A stretch of 64,000 nt of DNA from Hyparrhenia diplandra (GCA_015847255.1 JADLZK010008224.1:124001-188000); one strand, 5' to 3'; shown: positions 11,515-23,142, counted from the first letter of the stretch. A program made the numbers and translations. The notes: a model not told the origin generated them from the sequence alone.

Positions 11515-13589
11515 GGAGCGAGTCGAGCGGGGCAGGGGCGTCGTGGGCGGGGAGTTGTTCGGAGTCAGAGCTAACCCATCTCTACAGACCTAAATCGGAG
11601 CCAAGGATCGGGTGGTGGATATGGCCACGTCACCCGCTAACTCGTCGACCGTTGGATCGAGCGAAGAAGCGATGTGGTCCGTCCGATTACGGGTCAATTT
11701 GGGTCTCTGCCCACTTTCGTTCCAGACCCAAAACCACACCGAACCTTCTCGCGCGTCGTCGTCCCGTGCTCCCTCCCAGATGAAGTCCCGACGCTCCTTC
11801 CACACGCCCACGCCGCGCCTCCGCCGCTCCCTTCCCTGCCCATGCCGCCCTGCTGAGTGCCGCCTCGGCGGGAGGACCAGACGCTCCTATTCCCAGTAGC
11901 CCGCGCCGCAGCGACCCCTCCCGCCCCCGTCGAGTGCGACCCCTCCATTCACTCGCCTCGTCGTTGCCCCCCCGCCCAGGCCACGCTGCCGCCCACCCTT
12001 CATCTCCTCGCCCTTTGGCCAACACCCGTATCTGGCGGCGCGAGGCACTTCGGCAGCGCTAGGTGCCGGCGAGAGGAGCAGCGCGGGCGGCGGCGCGAGC
12101 AGCGTGAGCAGCCACTGTGGCGACAACACTCGTCAACACGAGCGTTCGAGAACCATCGGGGAACCACATGTGGTGGTTTCACCGGCCTCCAGCTGCTCGA
12201 CTGCGAGCTGGCTGACGCAGCCACGCCCGCGAGGGCAAGGGTGGCAGGAGCTGCCGCGCCCACACTCTCACGCTGACCATCGATGCGGCAGTGCAGTGTT
12301 GCATTGCATCGGCCAACAATTTCCCCTGCATGTCTTGTAAGTCTGTTGGACACCTGCTACTTGCTCGACAAAATGTCTGAACCAAAGTGGTGCCTCTAAG
12401 GAGGCAGAGTCATAAAACTTATTGTGAGACTCCTTATTGGAGCTTTTGTTAAAACATTCCAAGGTTAGTACCATTAATTATTATTTCATATTATCAAGTC
12501 CTTGATAGCGGATTCTTAAATATTGTTTCCGCAGTTCAACATTACCCAAGTGTTAAAACTGTTTCTCTCCTCCCTGATTCCAGAAGCTGGCAGAATTCTA
12601 CTCTAGCAATCCTTTGAGAAAGTGGTTGAGAATGTTGTCTTGTCAACAAATGGAATTTAAGGGTTTTTTGACAAACAAATGGAATTTAAGTTATATGTAG
12701 TTCTTACTCTGCTGTATGTGTAGCAAGCGCCAGGCAAGAAGCTGCCAATAAAAAAATAAGATTATAGAATCTGGCTCTGTTTTTGATGTACAATTATTCA
12801 CTTCTTGGTCTGTGTATTTCAGTATTTTTTTCATAGAATGATTCAAAGTTTTGGAGTGATCGAAAAAAATGCCTCCATGATTTTCTTGCCATAAGAAAAC
12901 TATTTATCTAAGTAAATGTTATAAATCTATTTTTTATAGAACTGCATATGACTACTATGATGTTGATAGAACATATTTTCAAATTACATAGCTAAGTTTC
13001 CTTAATTCCCAAATAGAATCACCACTGGCTAAGTTTCAAAATGGCGCGGTGTGGGCCCAAGTTTACCTATCTTAATACCAAGGTGTGGTTTCACTTGCAT
13101 CAGATTATATCCAACATCTAAAAGAGATATATAGTGAGAGATCATTTGGAGAATCTAAAACAACAATCTCTTTACAGATCTCCTTACAGCTACAAGCTAA
13201 TGTATAAAACCATGTTCCTTGCTTATATAGTATACTTCTCTTCAAGACAATGTCAGCAATTTGTTTACAGATCTCCTTAAAGCTATGAACTAATGCATGT
13301 ACTTTATTTCGAGAGGCTGGCGATTTGTTTTAATGATAATTCTCTAATTCTGTGATACCTTTTGTTTAGAAAGATAAGGCCTGAACTGATGCTTCATATT
13401 CAGTTGCCTCTTAAAATGGGCAGTATGCAATTGCAAAGTTCATTTCAACTAACTGCCTCAATTTATTGCAACATCCTTATTCAGTTCATTTTGTCTTTTC
13501 CATCTTACAAGTTATGATGTCATAGGTAAATATCATGATACAATTATGAAAACATACAGTTGAATATCAGCTTACTGTTGACCAAAATT

Positions 13590-13700
13590 TTTTTTTGAAC
13601 GCAATAGCAGGAGCTTTGCCTTTCAATTAAGTTTGGAACCAAAAGAGTTCATGTACAAGCAAAGAAAGAAACTAGTGTGGGTTTCAAGCCAGTGTTGCAA
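13590..13700 (-). mobile_element. Short LINE-like 3' end
   Basis: A run of T followed by GAACGCAATAGCAGGAGCTTTGCC reads on the minus strand as GGCAAAGCTCCTGC and then an A tail, similar in layout to the one at 25325-25365. This is typical of 5'-truncated non-LTR retrotransposon ends in grasses. Only the tail is present. Confidence 0.3.
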
Positions 13701-14187
13701 AAAAAAGAAAGTATTGACCACTAGTATTGGCCACTATGTATTTAACTACAATATCCTATTTTCAGAAGTTTCTTCTCTGAACTTGTGTACTCTGATTTAC
13801 CTGAAATAAAAATAACTTATGTATTCTGAAGTTTTGATCCTTCCTACCTAGTATGTTATCTAAGGTAGCAGAGTCTGTAGGTAAAAGAATCTCAAGTCCC
13901 TCTTTGAACTGAAATCAAAGCAACATGATTTATTTAGCTATATTCCTATCATCTTTCACTTTTTTCCTATTAAAGTCTCTTTGGAGATCTCAATCTCAAC
14001 TGTTACACTAAAGATTGTAGCTCGACCAGCAAAAATCAGAAAGCACATATACGTACAAGGATATAGTAACACTGCACATAGACATACATAACATCATTGT
14101 TTGAAGAGCAAAATAGATTAACCTAACGATAGAGACATGGCTACATCACTGGCAATGGGCGCGGCAAAGCCGCGCCTGGTTTTCTAG

Positions 14188-14725
14188 TAATAAAAGAAAC
14201 CCGAGCGGGGGTTAGCACGGGACAGGGGATTAGCGAGGGATGGGGTCACGTATTAGCGGTGTTTACCGCGGGGGGCGGGGTTATGGTCGGTGCGGAGACG
14301 ATTCCTTTTCATTCTTTTTAGTAGTAGATTTCCTCGTGACTGTAGTACCTGTGTGAGTTAGCTCGATCGTCTTAGTCTGAAAAATGACTTGGATCGTGTG
14401 AGTTAGCTCGATCATCTTAGTCTTGAACAGGAACTTGGATCGCAATTGCATTTGGTCAGAATCACCATGGTGTCTTTAATAATTAATATAGACGCCATGG
14501 TGAGAGTGATGACCTCTAACTTTTCCTTAAAAAAATAAAAACTTGCACGAAGCCACAAAATGATGAAGGGGGTGGTGCCAATTATTGGAGTAATAAAGCA
14601 ATCACAAGAACTATGTTTAGTAAAGCAATCACAATAGCTAAGAGGAAACCAAATAATAGAGCCATGTACTTTGCAATAAACAAGTTTTCGTCTATTTGTC
14701 TACACAAAACATTTTTTCTATTATA
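14188..14725. other. Intergenic sequence with a tandem repeat and an inverted repeat
   Basis: GC-rich tract (14190-14290), then two tandem copies of a 45-46 bp unit beginning GTGTGAGTTAGCTCGATC (14351-14441). An imperfect inverted repeat built on CACCATGGTGTCT and AGACGCCATGGTG around an AT-rich loop lies at 14464-14504. No gene is recognised. Confidence 0.5.
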
Positions 14726-14964
14726 CTCCATGTATCCTAAATTGTAAGTCATTTGACTTTTTTTACTCCAACTTTGGCCACTCGTCTTATTCAAAAAAAA
14801 AAATTGTGCAAACATAGTCAAATTTAAGTTACTTTTGAAGAATGTTTATTAATAAAGCAAGCAACAACAAAAGAAATGATACTTTGCACAAATTTTTAAA
14901 TAAGACGAGTGGTCAAACTTGGTGCCAAAAAAGTCAAACGACTTACCATTTGAAATGGAGGGAG
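14726..14964. mobile_element. Stowaway-type MITE
   Basis: The 239-nt block starts CTCCATGTATCC and ends GGAGGGAG, flanked by TA on both sides (14724-14725 and 14965-14966). Its halves are inverted: AAGTCATTTGACTTTTTT on the left faces AAAAAAGTCAAACGACTT on the right, and the centre also pairs (CACTCGTCTTATTC with AATAAGACGAGTG). Terminal sequence and TA duplication fit the Tc1/mariner-derived Stowaway group. Confidence 0.8.
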
Positions 14965-14966
14965 TA

Positions 14967-16460
14967 TTATGTAATCCTACAGTTTACCCATGTCTCACCT
15001 CCACTCACTATTTGGGCCCACCACTATATAAGCCCATTTCCATGTTGTTACTTGCATGAGTGCAAAACTTTTCTCTCTCGCTTCTTTCGAAAGAAAACCC
15101 ACCCCTCGCCACCGCTCTAAAGGCCCGACATCGGGGTCCCTCCCCTTGGCCGCGGCCGGGCCGGCCGCCACGCGGGCCGTCGGGGCTGCCATCCCTCCCC
15201 TCCTAAGCTCGGTGAGATTCGCACCGCTGGGGCCTGCCCGACCATAAGTGACTAGGTTATAGACCTGTCTCCAACAACCGAGACCTAAATACGACACTCA
15301 TCCCAACTTCGGAGTAATGCACAGCAAAAAGATCGAAAACCCATAGATCAGGCCTCTCTAACAGCTGCCCTCCCAACTAGCAATGGATATGGCAAACAAT
15401 TTTTCATATAGGACCCCGATCTTTTTCAAAATCAACTAAGCTCATATCTAAAAAACACCTTATCTTTGGTGCTTTTGCATCATAAACCCGAGAGTGAAAC
15501 AAAATTAAGTTGGTGCCCTTCTTCTTCCTCGATCGGACAGAGGGCGGCCAAGGCCGCGCTCAAAGCCGCATGGCGGGCCTTGCCCGGCGACCTCGCCCGG
15601 CATTTGCCATCACCCACGGGCCCCACGGCGTGCGGCCACACTCCAAAGCACCGCAGTCTTGCCTCGTCGTTCACGTCGGCCTTGACGCGTGCGGCGGCCT
15701 CGCTGTGCGCGTCAATGGCGGCGGATCCGGCGGCGGCTCGGCGCGGTCCCCACCCAGCGGATCCGGCGGCGGCTCACGGTCTGGATCCGCCTTGTCGGGC
15801 GACCTCACGCGTCGGCGGTGGGAATGGCCCGGCTGAAGCGCGATGCGTCCGTCTGTCGCCCGTCGTCCGCGTAACCGCCTCGCCCCGTGCAGACCGGCTG
15901 AAGCACCGCCCGTCCGCATTGCCGCCGTCTGCCCGGCGGCTAAATCGCATCTGGGCCCACCACTATGTCCTCTAGAAGGATCCATCACGCGGAGAGAACA
16001 ACGCATATTTGCCTTGCCTCTCTCCTCACATTCATTTTGCGATCGTTGAATGCATGATCTGTTGGATGACGGTTTTGATAGGCAAAGTAATCGCCGGACT
16101 CATATCGGCTTTTGCCTCCCTTATCGGAGATAGCCTTAAGAGGGAACCTCTCGATTCCAAAATAAATAATCCTACGATAATTCAAGGAGGCAATAAATTT
16201 TAACTTCTCTAGATATATACATACGAATTTGTATGTCTAAATATTTTCTTTCTCAAATATGTAAAAGATTTGCACATATTTGTATTTAAAAAGAAAAGTT
16301 TTTACATTGCGCACGGGCGCATTTTAGGAGGATAAAATTACAATAGGCACGGCCTCCCTTGTCTTTTTACACATGGTAATTACTCGTGTGCTAATTCACC
16401 TAGATGGCGCGCCCCCGCCTCTATTCAAAGGTCGGGTGATCTACTTAATTTTGGCCGGGA
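14967..16460. other. Intergenic, GC-rich patches, no gene recognised
   Basis: Two GC-rich tracts (15100-15240 and 15540-15960) give long frames on both strands with Ala/Arg/Pro composition and no domain. Both are near GGGCCCACCACTAT (15015 and 15953), hinting that one may be a rearranged repeat of the other. Composition alone explains the open frames. Confidence 0.4.
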
Positions 16461-16470
16461 ATTGCTAGCG

Positions 16471-16848
16471 CTAGTGGCGCCGTTCGGAAGAATCTCGCGT
16501 TTCTCTTCCAAAGCACCCAAGCCACCGGCCAAGAGAGAGGGTGTCCGCGCCCTTCCTCTTCTCTCCGTAGCATCTCCGTCTCCACCGCTCCCAACAAGTC
16601 GAGGATGGATCCCCTACCCACCTATGAGACGTCAACCCCAAGCGTGTCCAGATGGTCGACGAGATGTGTCTGGAGAAGGTGCAGGAGGTGATGATGTGGT
16701 CAATGGTCTCCAGGTCTCGATCACAACTCGTCGCGCATTGAGCCCGTGGCGGTGTCTCCTGTCCGCGGTCCAGTGTCTTCTCTGGAGTGCCAACCATAGG
16801 AAGATCCTGATGTGTAACGATGCCTAGGTTCTCTAGACCTGGGTGCAC
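16471..16848 (-). pseudogene. LINE relic, zf-RVT region
   Basis: The minus strand encodes a short frame with ETIDHIITSCTFSRHIWS-like spacing (observed: DLETIDHIITSCTFSRHISS), the zinc-binding region that follows reverse transcriptase in plant LINEs. No RT or endonuclease domain remains. Confidence 0.55.
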
Positions 16849-16859
16849 CCGGGGATCGG

Positions 16860-17471
16860 GTACGAAGGCAGGTGTTGGGCCCTGTAGGTCGATCTGGAGG
16901 AGTATGATCCCTGATGGGTCCTTATTTACTATGAAAGTATATCAGTTATTATATATATTTAATGAATTTTATTACATTTAATTTTTTTTTTTGTCTCCTC
17001 AAAGTGCTTCAAAGAGTACTCCGCACGCAGCTCGTGCTATTGGAGTGGTACCGAGAGCTTGGACCAAAGGCATGAGGCGCCAGACGTTTCATACAGCAGC
17101 CGAAACCAATGGTGGCCATGTGCGTCAAGACATATAAATTTGCCAAGCCATGTGCGACAGCACGTAGTCTAATCCTCGTTGGCTCCTCCTCCTTGTACTT
17201 TGAAGCCGACTGACAGGAACATAGTATAAATTAGTGAGATTTGTTTTTCTCCTTGCAGCTTTCCATTGTTTTAGAAAATTGAGATGTGCTTGCCCGAGGT
17301 AGCCATGTGCGTCCAGACTTTTGAATTTTCATGCACATATGCAGTTCTTGGTAACGTGGATCTCTAGTCTCACCATTTGTTGCTACGCACCCAACGAGCA
17401 TCTACCAAACAAGCAAGAGAAACAGAGAGTGAGAGAGTCTGTGAGCACTTCACTGAGCAGTCGAGCTGAAC
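16860..17471 (+). promoter_or_regulatory. 5' flank and leader of CNL-A
   Basis: TGCAGCTTTCCATTGTTTTAGAAAATTGAGATGTGC (about 17257-17292) is shared with the CNL relic at 36560. CACCCAACGAGCATCTACCA plus AACAAGCAAGAGAAACAGAG (about 17388-17430) is shared with the leaders of CNL-B (38610) and CNL-C (58745), placing the transcribed leader just before the ATG at 17472. No convincing TATA box was fixed. Confidence 0.45.
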
Positions 17472-18342
17472 ATGGAGCTCGCCTTGGGGGCCATGGCCGG
17501 CCTGGCCCCCAAGCTGCTCATAGCCGAGTACGTCGTCCAGAAGGGCCTGAAGCCTGACATTGAGTCGCTCTCTAGGGAGCTTGTGGTGATGAAAGCCTCC
17601 TTGGAGGACTCGTCTCGGATTCCACCGAGCAGCTCATAGTTTGGACAAGCTCGGGCACGTCAGGTCCGGGAGCTGTCGTATGACATGGAGGATCTTTGTT
17701 GATGACTTTGTCTGTGTGGTGGGGGAGGACTGGGAGGGTCTGCGGCTAGTGCCACCGACGTGAACGTCTTCAAGAAGATCCTTGGCAAGGCCACCGCTGC
17801 GGTGAAGAAGGTCAAGCATCGCCGTCGGATCTCTGACAAGATTAAAGACATCAAGAAACTCTCCAACGAGCTGGCTGAACTCCGTGCCAAGTACACAGTT
17901 AGAGGCGCGGGAGCTGATCTTGCCTCCAGCACCGGCATGGACCCCCGTGTCTTCAATCTGTACAAGAAAGAGTCTGATCTGGTTGGAATCGAGGAGTCAA
18001 GGGACAAAGTCATCAGAATGTTGTCTATAGGGGCCAATGATGATGCTCATGCTCATGCTCATGCATCTCATGCATCTGAACAGGAACTAAAGATACTGTC
18101 TATAGTCGGGGTTGGAGGATTGGGTAAAACTACACTAGCCAAAACAGTGCATGATACAATCAAGAAAAACAGTTCGGCGTTTCTCGCTTTTTATTTCTGT
18201 TCATAAGGGCTCCTAGTCTAACTAGGACATTTGAGAAGATGTTATTGGAACTCGATAAGAATAAGTACAAGCAAGTCGACATGGCTAGATGGGATGCAGA
18301 GCAATTTGGAAAGGAACTGCATGAATTCTTACAGCACAAGAG
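17472..18342 (+). pseudogene. CNL-A exon 1: coiled coil and P-loop (frameshifted)
   Basis: The ATG at 17472 opens the Rx-type N-terminal domain (MELALGAMAGLAPKL, EYVVQKGLKPDIESLS). The frame hits a stop near 17637, and sequence equivalent to the ELSYDMED motif is interrupted by indels around 17690-17750 compared with CNL-C. The frame is open again from 17760 (FKKILGKATAAVKKVK, YTVRGAGADL) through the P-loop GVGGLGKTTLAK at about 18108-18145. It breaks once more near 18165, so a stop follows at 18206. A (GCTCAT)n expansion adds Ala-His repeats at about 18042-18065. The exon ends AAGAG before GTATGCC. A sensor-type CNL of the Pik/RGA5-like class is the likely ancestor. At least three lesions make this a pseudogene. 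Confidence 0.85.
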
Positions 18343-18722
18343 GTATGCCAATGTCATTCTCCATACAGATTAATTAGTTTGTCAATGTCTTTTCTTCACT
18401 AGGAAAACATGAGTAGCTTAGCCCTAGGCCTAAGAATTCCTTCATTCGGATGAAATAGTTTATGAGATATTCCAGTCTTGTTAAAATGTACTATGAATTT
18501 TCTGCCAAATATCTAGAAAAATCTATGGAATTTCCAAATTTATATAGACCGGATCTTTAAATTGTAGCACAAATTAAATTGGTTAACTAATACTCGTCTC
18601 CTATGGAGTGAGTGTTTCCTTGCTAGAATCATGTTGATGTTATCGTGCATCTAGGATTATTTAGATAGACTATACAGATTTGAGAAATTTTTCATAACTC
18701 TACATTCTTGTGTCAATTATAG
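18343..18722 (+). other. CNL-A intron between P-loop and kinase-2
   Basis: 380 nt bounded by AGAG|GTATGCC and TTATAG|GTACTTC. The same position is occupied by a 409-nt intron in CNL-C and a 9,939-nt intron in CNL-B. The sequence is AT-rich and partly alignable with the CNL-C intron (TTTTCTGCCAAATATCTAGA). Confidence 0.85.
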
Positions 18723-20746
18723 GTACTTCATTGTTATTGATGACATGTGGGATGTTGAATCGTGGAAAGCAGTCAGATTTGCCTTGAGGGACAATAATTG
18801 TGGAAGTAGAATAATCATGACTACTCGTAATTTTGAGGTTGTCACAAAAATAGAAAAGGTTTACACACTGAAACCTCTTTTCGATGGGAACTCTAAGAAA
18901 TTATTCAACAAAAAGAATACAGAGTGAGGAAGGAGAAAGTATAGATGGTGTATCGGATGAATTGTCTAGTAAAATCTTAAGTAAATGTGGAGGCATACCA
19001 TTGGCTATCATTGCACTAGCTAGTTTATTGGTTGAAAGACCATATCAGGACTGGTCAAAGGTTTATGACTCAATTGGTTTTGGGAATGGGGACAATACAT
19101 CGAAGATACTGTTATATAGCTACTATGATCTTCCTTATTATCTGAAGCCATGCATATTGTATCTAATCAAATTTCGAGAAGATTCTACAATTGAGATAAA
19201 CCGTGTGATTTGGATGTGGATAGGTGAAGGTTTTGTCCATCTTGATGAGAAAGAGGAGGGTAGCCTATTTGCGGTTGGACAAAGATACTTCAATGAGCTT
19301 GTCAATAGAAGCTTGATCCAACCAATGGATGACACATATGATTGGCAGACACAATGTTTCCGTATTCATGATATTGTGTTTGATTTCATCCATAAGTTGT
19401 CGGGAGATGAAAACTTTATTACTGTTTTGGATAGTGGGGAGCAACATGCTTCTCTGGACAATTTAAGAAATAAGAAGAAAACAAGCATGTCTCATTTGGA
19501 CAACAAGGTACGCCGCCTGACTGTCCAAAATTACCATGCGCAGTGCTTCCCGAAAGACACCTTGGACTTGGAGGTGGTGAGGTCACTTCACATTGAAAGT
19601 AGTGAGATTGAGAATATGCTCCCAATTCATAGGTTTCTAGTTTGTCGTGTGCTCTATTTAGAACAACACAGCATCCCAATCAACATCAAGTATCTAGGGA
19701 GGTTGTTGCATCTGAAGTACTTAGCGATATGCTACACCTACACACCTATTAATGAGCTTCCTAATGAAATTGGGCATCTGAAATCTCTTCAGACACTGGA
19801 ATTAATCCATGTTATTGTACTAGACGAGCTACCACCGGCTGTGTGTTCACTTACACAGTTGATGTGCCTGAGAGCCGAGGGATTCGACAGGTTCCCAGCT
19901 AACAGGATGGGGAACCTAACATCCCTAGAGGAGCTACAGTTGGACACTGGACATGACCGGAGTGCCACCGAGGACCTTATGGTACAGCTTGGCAAGCTAA
20001 CAAGGCTGAGGGTGCTCAAAATCGTCTTTGTCGAGGGACTAGAGAGCATTCAGAAATCTTTGGTGCAGTCTCTGTGCATTCTGCATGAATTACAAGAACT
20101 AATTCTTCATTCTGTAGTATTATTACAGCAGAGATCCACTGTGTGGGAAGACTGGGAGGCACCTAGGCAACTTCGGCGCCTAGTTATAGTAGGCATCAAC
20201 TTATCGCGGCTGCCTGGGTGGATCAACCACTCCTGCCTGCCATGCCTCTGCTTTTTATCACTAAATGTGATTATTGTTGAAGTGCAGGACCTGGATAACC
20301 TAGCGAGATTGCCAGAGCTGAGATACCTTAAGCTAGTCGGTTGCAGCTGGCCTCCAGGGTATACTGTTGGTTTGGACGGCTTCAGGAATCTAAGGTTCTG
20401 CAATGTGGGCACAGCGCTCAAGTGTCGTATGGGCGCCATGCCAAGGCTTCAAGAGCTGCAGTGTAGTGTTTATGTAGGGCGTTGGCACTGGACTGTAAAT
20501 GATGTGGCATTGGAGCAGTTCCCAACAAAGGATCTAATCGAAGGACTTGACTTGGGCCTAGATAATCTCCTTTCACTTGAGGAAGTCATGGTCATAGTCG
20601 AGTGCTCGGGTGCTACTACCATAGAAGTGCAGGAGGTGGAGGCCGTGGTCATGCGTGCATTGGAAAATCATCCCAACCGTCCAACCATACTAATGCATCG
20701 ACAATGTCAAGAAAATATCATATCCGACGAACGCAGGGTAGCTCTG
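18723..20746 (+). pseudogene. CNL-A exon 2: rest of NB-ARC plus LRRs (one frameshift)
   Basis: Kinase-2 is YFIVIDDMWD, RNBS-B is GSRIIMTTRN, GLPL is CGGIPLAIIALAS, and the MHD position reads FRIHDIVFDF, so His-Asp is kept with Ile before it. About a dozen irregular LRRs follow (for example LKYLAICYTYTPINELPNEI). The exon is 2,024 nt against 2,020 in CNL-B and CNL-C. An extra A near 18905 (ACAAAAAGAATACAG) shifts the frame just after RNBS-B and causes a stop, so the later 600-odd codons are open but out of frame with kinase-2. The exon ends with the motif VECSGATTIEVQEVEAV and ENHPNRPTI, then CTG|GTGAGG. Confidence 0.85.
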
Positions 20747-20854
20747 GTGAGGCTGTCTTTTCCAGTCTGTTAAAAGATATGTTCTCTAATTATATATTCG
20801 TGGGTACAACTTACTGAACTCTGCATTCTGCTCCTTCCTTCTTGCAATTCTCAG

Positions 20855-21103
20855 CTTCAGCAGCACATGGAAGAACATTTCAGTGTGTTCAATTTGAAGG
20901 ATGAACCTGATACTTGGTTCATCCTCGAGCTGCAGTTGTACCGACGTCTTCAGAAAGCTGTTACTTACATTGACTGTGCAGGCGCCAACATACCTGAGGT
21001 GGAGAAAGTGGAAGCTGCTTTTAGGCATGCAGCTGAGGTTCATCCTAACCATCCGACTATCCAACTGATCAGAGTAAATGTCGATTACATGTGTGATACG
21101 GAG
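20855..21103 (+). CDS. CNL-A C-terminal module exon 1
   Basis: After an acceptor (TTCTCAG) the exon begins LQQHMEEHFSVFNLKDEPD and continues YRRLQKAVTYIDCAGAN, EVEKVEAAFRHAAEVHPNHP, TIQLIR and DYMCDTE, stopping at GAG|GTAGCT. It is 249 nt, phase 0 on both sides. The residues IDCAGA, EVEKVEA and HPNHPTI repeat the motif that ends exon 2. If the donor is ignored, the frame ends at 21142. The upstream gene is broken, so expression as part of a CNL is doubtful. Exon borders are inferred from paralogs and splice consensus. Confidence 0.65.
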
Positions 21104-21302
21104 GTAGCTGCCTCTCTGCCTGGATTGAATTTTTTCCAGTAGTTAACGGTAGTTTTGACCGTTTGAGTGACTTACCACCAACATGATCTAAATATATTCT
21201 CACCTTTTTTTTTTTGCAAACATACTTTCTCTTAACTATACGTTCATGGGTACTACTTACTGACTTGTATATATACTGCATTCTGCTCCTTGCAATTCTC
21301 AG

Positions 21303-21548
21303 ACTCACCACGTGGAACGACATCTCGAGGTGCTTGAGTGGAAGGATGGAAATGTTAGTTGGTTCATGGTCGTCATGAATTTGTACCAAAATCTTGAGAA
21401 AACCGTTATTTCCATCGGCTGCGCGGGTGCCACCATGTGTGAGGTCGAAAAAGTGGAAGAAAATCTTAGATATGCAGCCGAGGTTCATCCTAACAAGCCG
21501 ACTATCCAACTGATCAGAAGGAACACCGATTACATGCGTGATACGGAG
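21303..21548 (+). CDS. CNL-A C-terminal module exon 2
   Basis: Begins THHVERHLEVLEWKDGN after CTCAG and keeps IGCAGATMCEVEKVEENL and HPNKPTIQLIR, ending DTE at GAG|GTAGCT. It has 82 codons, phase 0-0. It is closest to modules 5 and 6 in its first half (HLEVLEWKD). The first Cys-containing motif has Gly for Asp (IGCAGA). The preceding 199-nt spacer contains the conserved pre-acceptor block ATATACTGCATTCTGCTCCT. Confidence 0.65.
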
Positions 21549-21775
21549 GTAGCTGCCTCTCTACATGGAGTCCTGGACTGAGTTTCTTCCAGTAAACGCT
21601 ACCTATAAGTTTGACTGTTTGAGTGACTTACCACCAGCTTTCTGACTTACCAACATGATTGAAATTATATGTTCTCACCCTTGTTTTTGCAAAGATACTT
21701 TCTCTTAATTATATGTTCATGTGTACTACTTACTGACTTGTATATATACTGCATTCTGCTCCCTGCAATTCTCAG

Positions 21776-22021
21776 AGGCACCACATAAAAGGACATTTCA
21801 TTGTGCTCGTGATGAAGGATGTACCAGATGCTTGGTTCATCAGCGAACTGCAATTGTACCGACGTCTTCAGAAAGCCGTTACTTCCATTGACTGTGCAGG
21901 CGCCAGCATACGTGAGGTGGAGAAAGTGGAAGCTGCTTTTAGGCATGCAGCTGAGGTTCATCCTAACCATCCGACTATGCAACTGATCAGAATAAACGCC
22001 GATTACATGTGTGATACAGAG
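21776..22021 (+). CDS. CNL-A C-terminal module exon 3
   Basis: Begins RHHIKGHFIVLVMKDVPDA after CTCAG, with YRRLQKAVTSIDCAGAS, REVEKVEAAFRHAAEVHPNH and TMQLIR, ending at GAG|GTAGCT. It has 82 codons, phase 0-0. It and module 4 are nearly identical, including their flanking spacers, which marks the most recent duplication step in the array. Confidence 0.65.
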
Positions 22022-22224
22022 GTAGCTGCCTCTCTGCCTGGATTGAATTTTTTTTTCCAGTAGTTAATGGAACCCATAGTTTTGACCGTTTGAGTGACTT
22101 ACCAACATGATTTAAATATGTTCTCACCTTTGTTTTTTTGCAAGCATACTTTCTCTTAATTATATGTTCATGGGTACTACTCTGACTTGTATATATACTG
22201 CATTCTACTCCTTGCAATTCATAG

Positions 22225-22470
22225 AGGCACCACATAGAAGGACATTTTATTGTGCTCGGGACGAAGGACGTACCAGATGCTTGGTTCATCAACGAGCTGC
22301 AATTGTACCGACGTCTTCAGAAAGCCGTTACTTCCATTGACTGTGTAGGCGCCAGCATACGTGAGGTGGAGAAAGTGGAAGCTGCTTTTAGGCATGCAGC
22401 TGAGGTTCATCCTAACCATCCGACTATGCAACTGATCAGAATAAACGCCGATTACATGTGTGATACGGAG
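22225..22470 (+). CDS. CNL-A C-terminal module exon 4
   Basis: Begins RHHIEGHFIVLGTKDVPDA; the acceptor reads TTCATAG rather than TTCTCAG. The core is SIDCVGASIREVEKVEAAF with HPNHPTMQLIR, ending at GAG|GTAGCT. It has 82 codons, phase 0-0. It differs from module 3 at only a few positions (for example Val for Ala in IDCVGA). Confidence 0.65.
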
Positions 22471-22675
22471 GTAGCTGCCTCTCTGCCTGGATTGAATTTT
22501 TTTTTTCCAGTAGTTAACGGAACCCATAGTTTTGACCGTTTGAGTGACTTACCAACATGACTTAAATATCGTTCTCACCTTTGTTTTTTTTCAAACATAC
22601 TTTCTCTTAATTATATGTTCATGGGTACTACTCTGACTTGCATATATACTGCATTCTGCTCCTTGCAATTCTCAG

Positions 22676-22921
22676 ACTCACCACGTGGAAGAACATCTCG
22701 AGGTGCTTGAGTGGAAGGATCAACCTGATGCTAGGTTCATCAACGCCATGAGTTTGTACCAACGTCTTGAGAAAGCCGTTATTTCCATCAGCTGCGTGGG
22801 TGCCGCCATGTGTGAGGTAGAGAAAGTGGAAGCAGCTCTTAGACATGCAGCCGAGGCTCATCCTAACCATCCAACAATGGAACTGATCAGAATAAACACC
22901 GATTACATGTGTGATACAGAG
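22676..22921 (+). CDS. CNL-A C-terminal module exon 5
   Basis: Begins THHVEEHLEVLEWKDQPDA after CTCAG, with YQRLEKAVISISCVGAAM, CEVEKVEAALRHAAEAHPNH and TMELIR, ending at GAG|GTAGCT. It has 82 codons, phase 0-0. Its N-terminal half resembles modules 2 and 6, while its 3' border (DYMCDTE) is the array type, so it may be a recombinant. Confidence 0.65.
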
Positions 22922-23142
22922 GTAGCTGCCTCTCTGCCTGGATTGAATTATTTTTCCAGTAGTTAACGGAACCCATAGGTTTGACCGTTTGAGTGACTTA
23001 TCACCAATTGTCTGACTTACCAACACGATTGAAAATACGTTCTCACCGTTTTTTTACAAAGATACATTCTGTTAATTATATGTTTGTGGGTACTACTTAC
23101 TGACTTGTATATATTCTGCATTCTGCTCCTTGCAATTCTCAG

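Larger units (their letters stand above)
9858..14187 (+). mobile_element. Probable Helitron carrying gene fragments
   Basis: The right end has the Helitron 3' signature: a GC-rich hairpin GGCGCGGCAAAGCCGCGCC (14158-14176), seven bases, then CTAG (14184-14187) followed by a host T. A candidate left end is TCTGTAATTACTATATAAAT at 9858, next to GCCCGTGCGTTG, a string often seen at grass Helitron termini. However, the base before it is T rather than the expected A, so the left boundary is uncertain. No Rep/helicase frame is present. The interior includes intron/exon-like pieces at 10715-11514 and GC-rich sequence to about 12350, compatible with captured gene fragments. From 12480 to 14150 it is AT-rich with nothing recognised. 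Confidence 0.45.

Noticed and set aside
11409..12353. Several 110-140 codon frames on both strands
   Set aside because: Composition-driven frames in GC-rich sequence; no recognisable domain and no consistent splice pattern except for the minus-strand pieces noted.
14158..14176. Rho-independent-type terminator hairpin
   Set aside because: This is eukaryotic nuclear DNA; hairpin plus CTAG-T is explained as a Helitron 3' end.
15466..15975. 169-codon plus-strand frame as a gene
   Set aside because: Ala/Arg/Pro-rich composition with equally long frames on the other strand and no domain.
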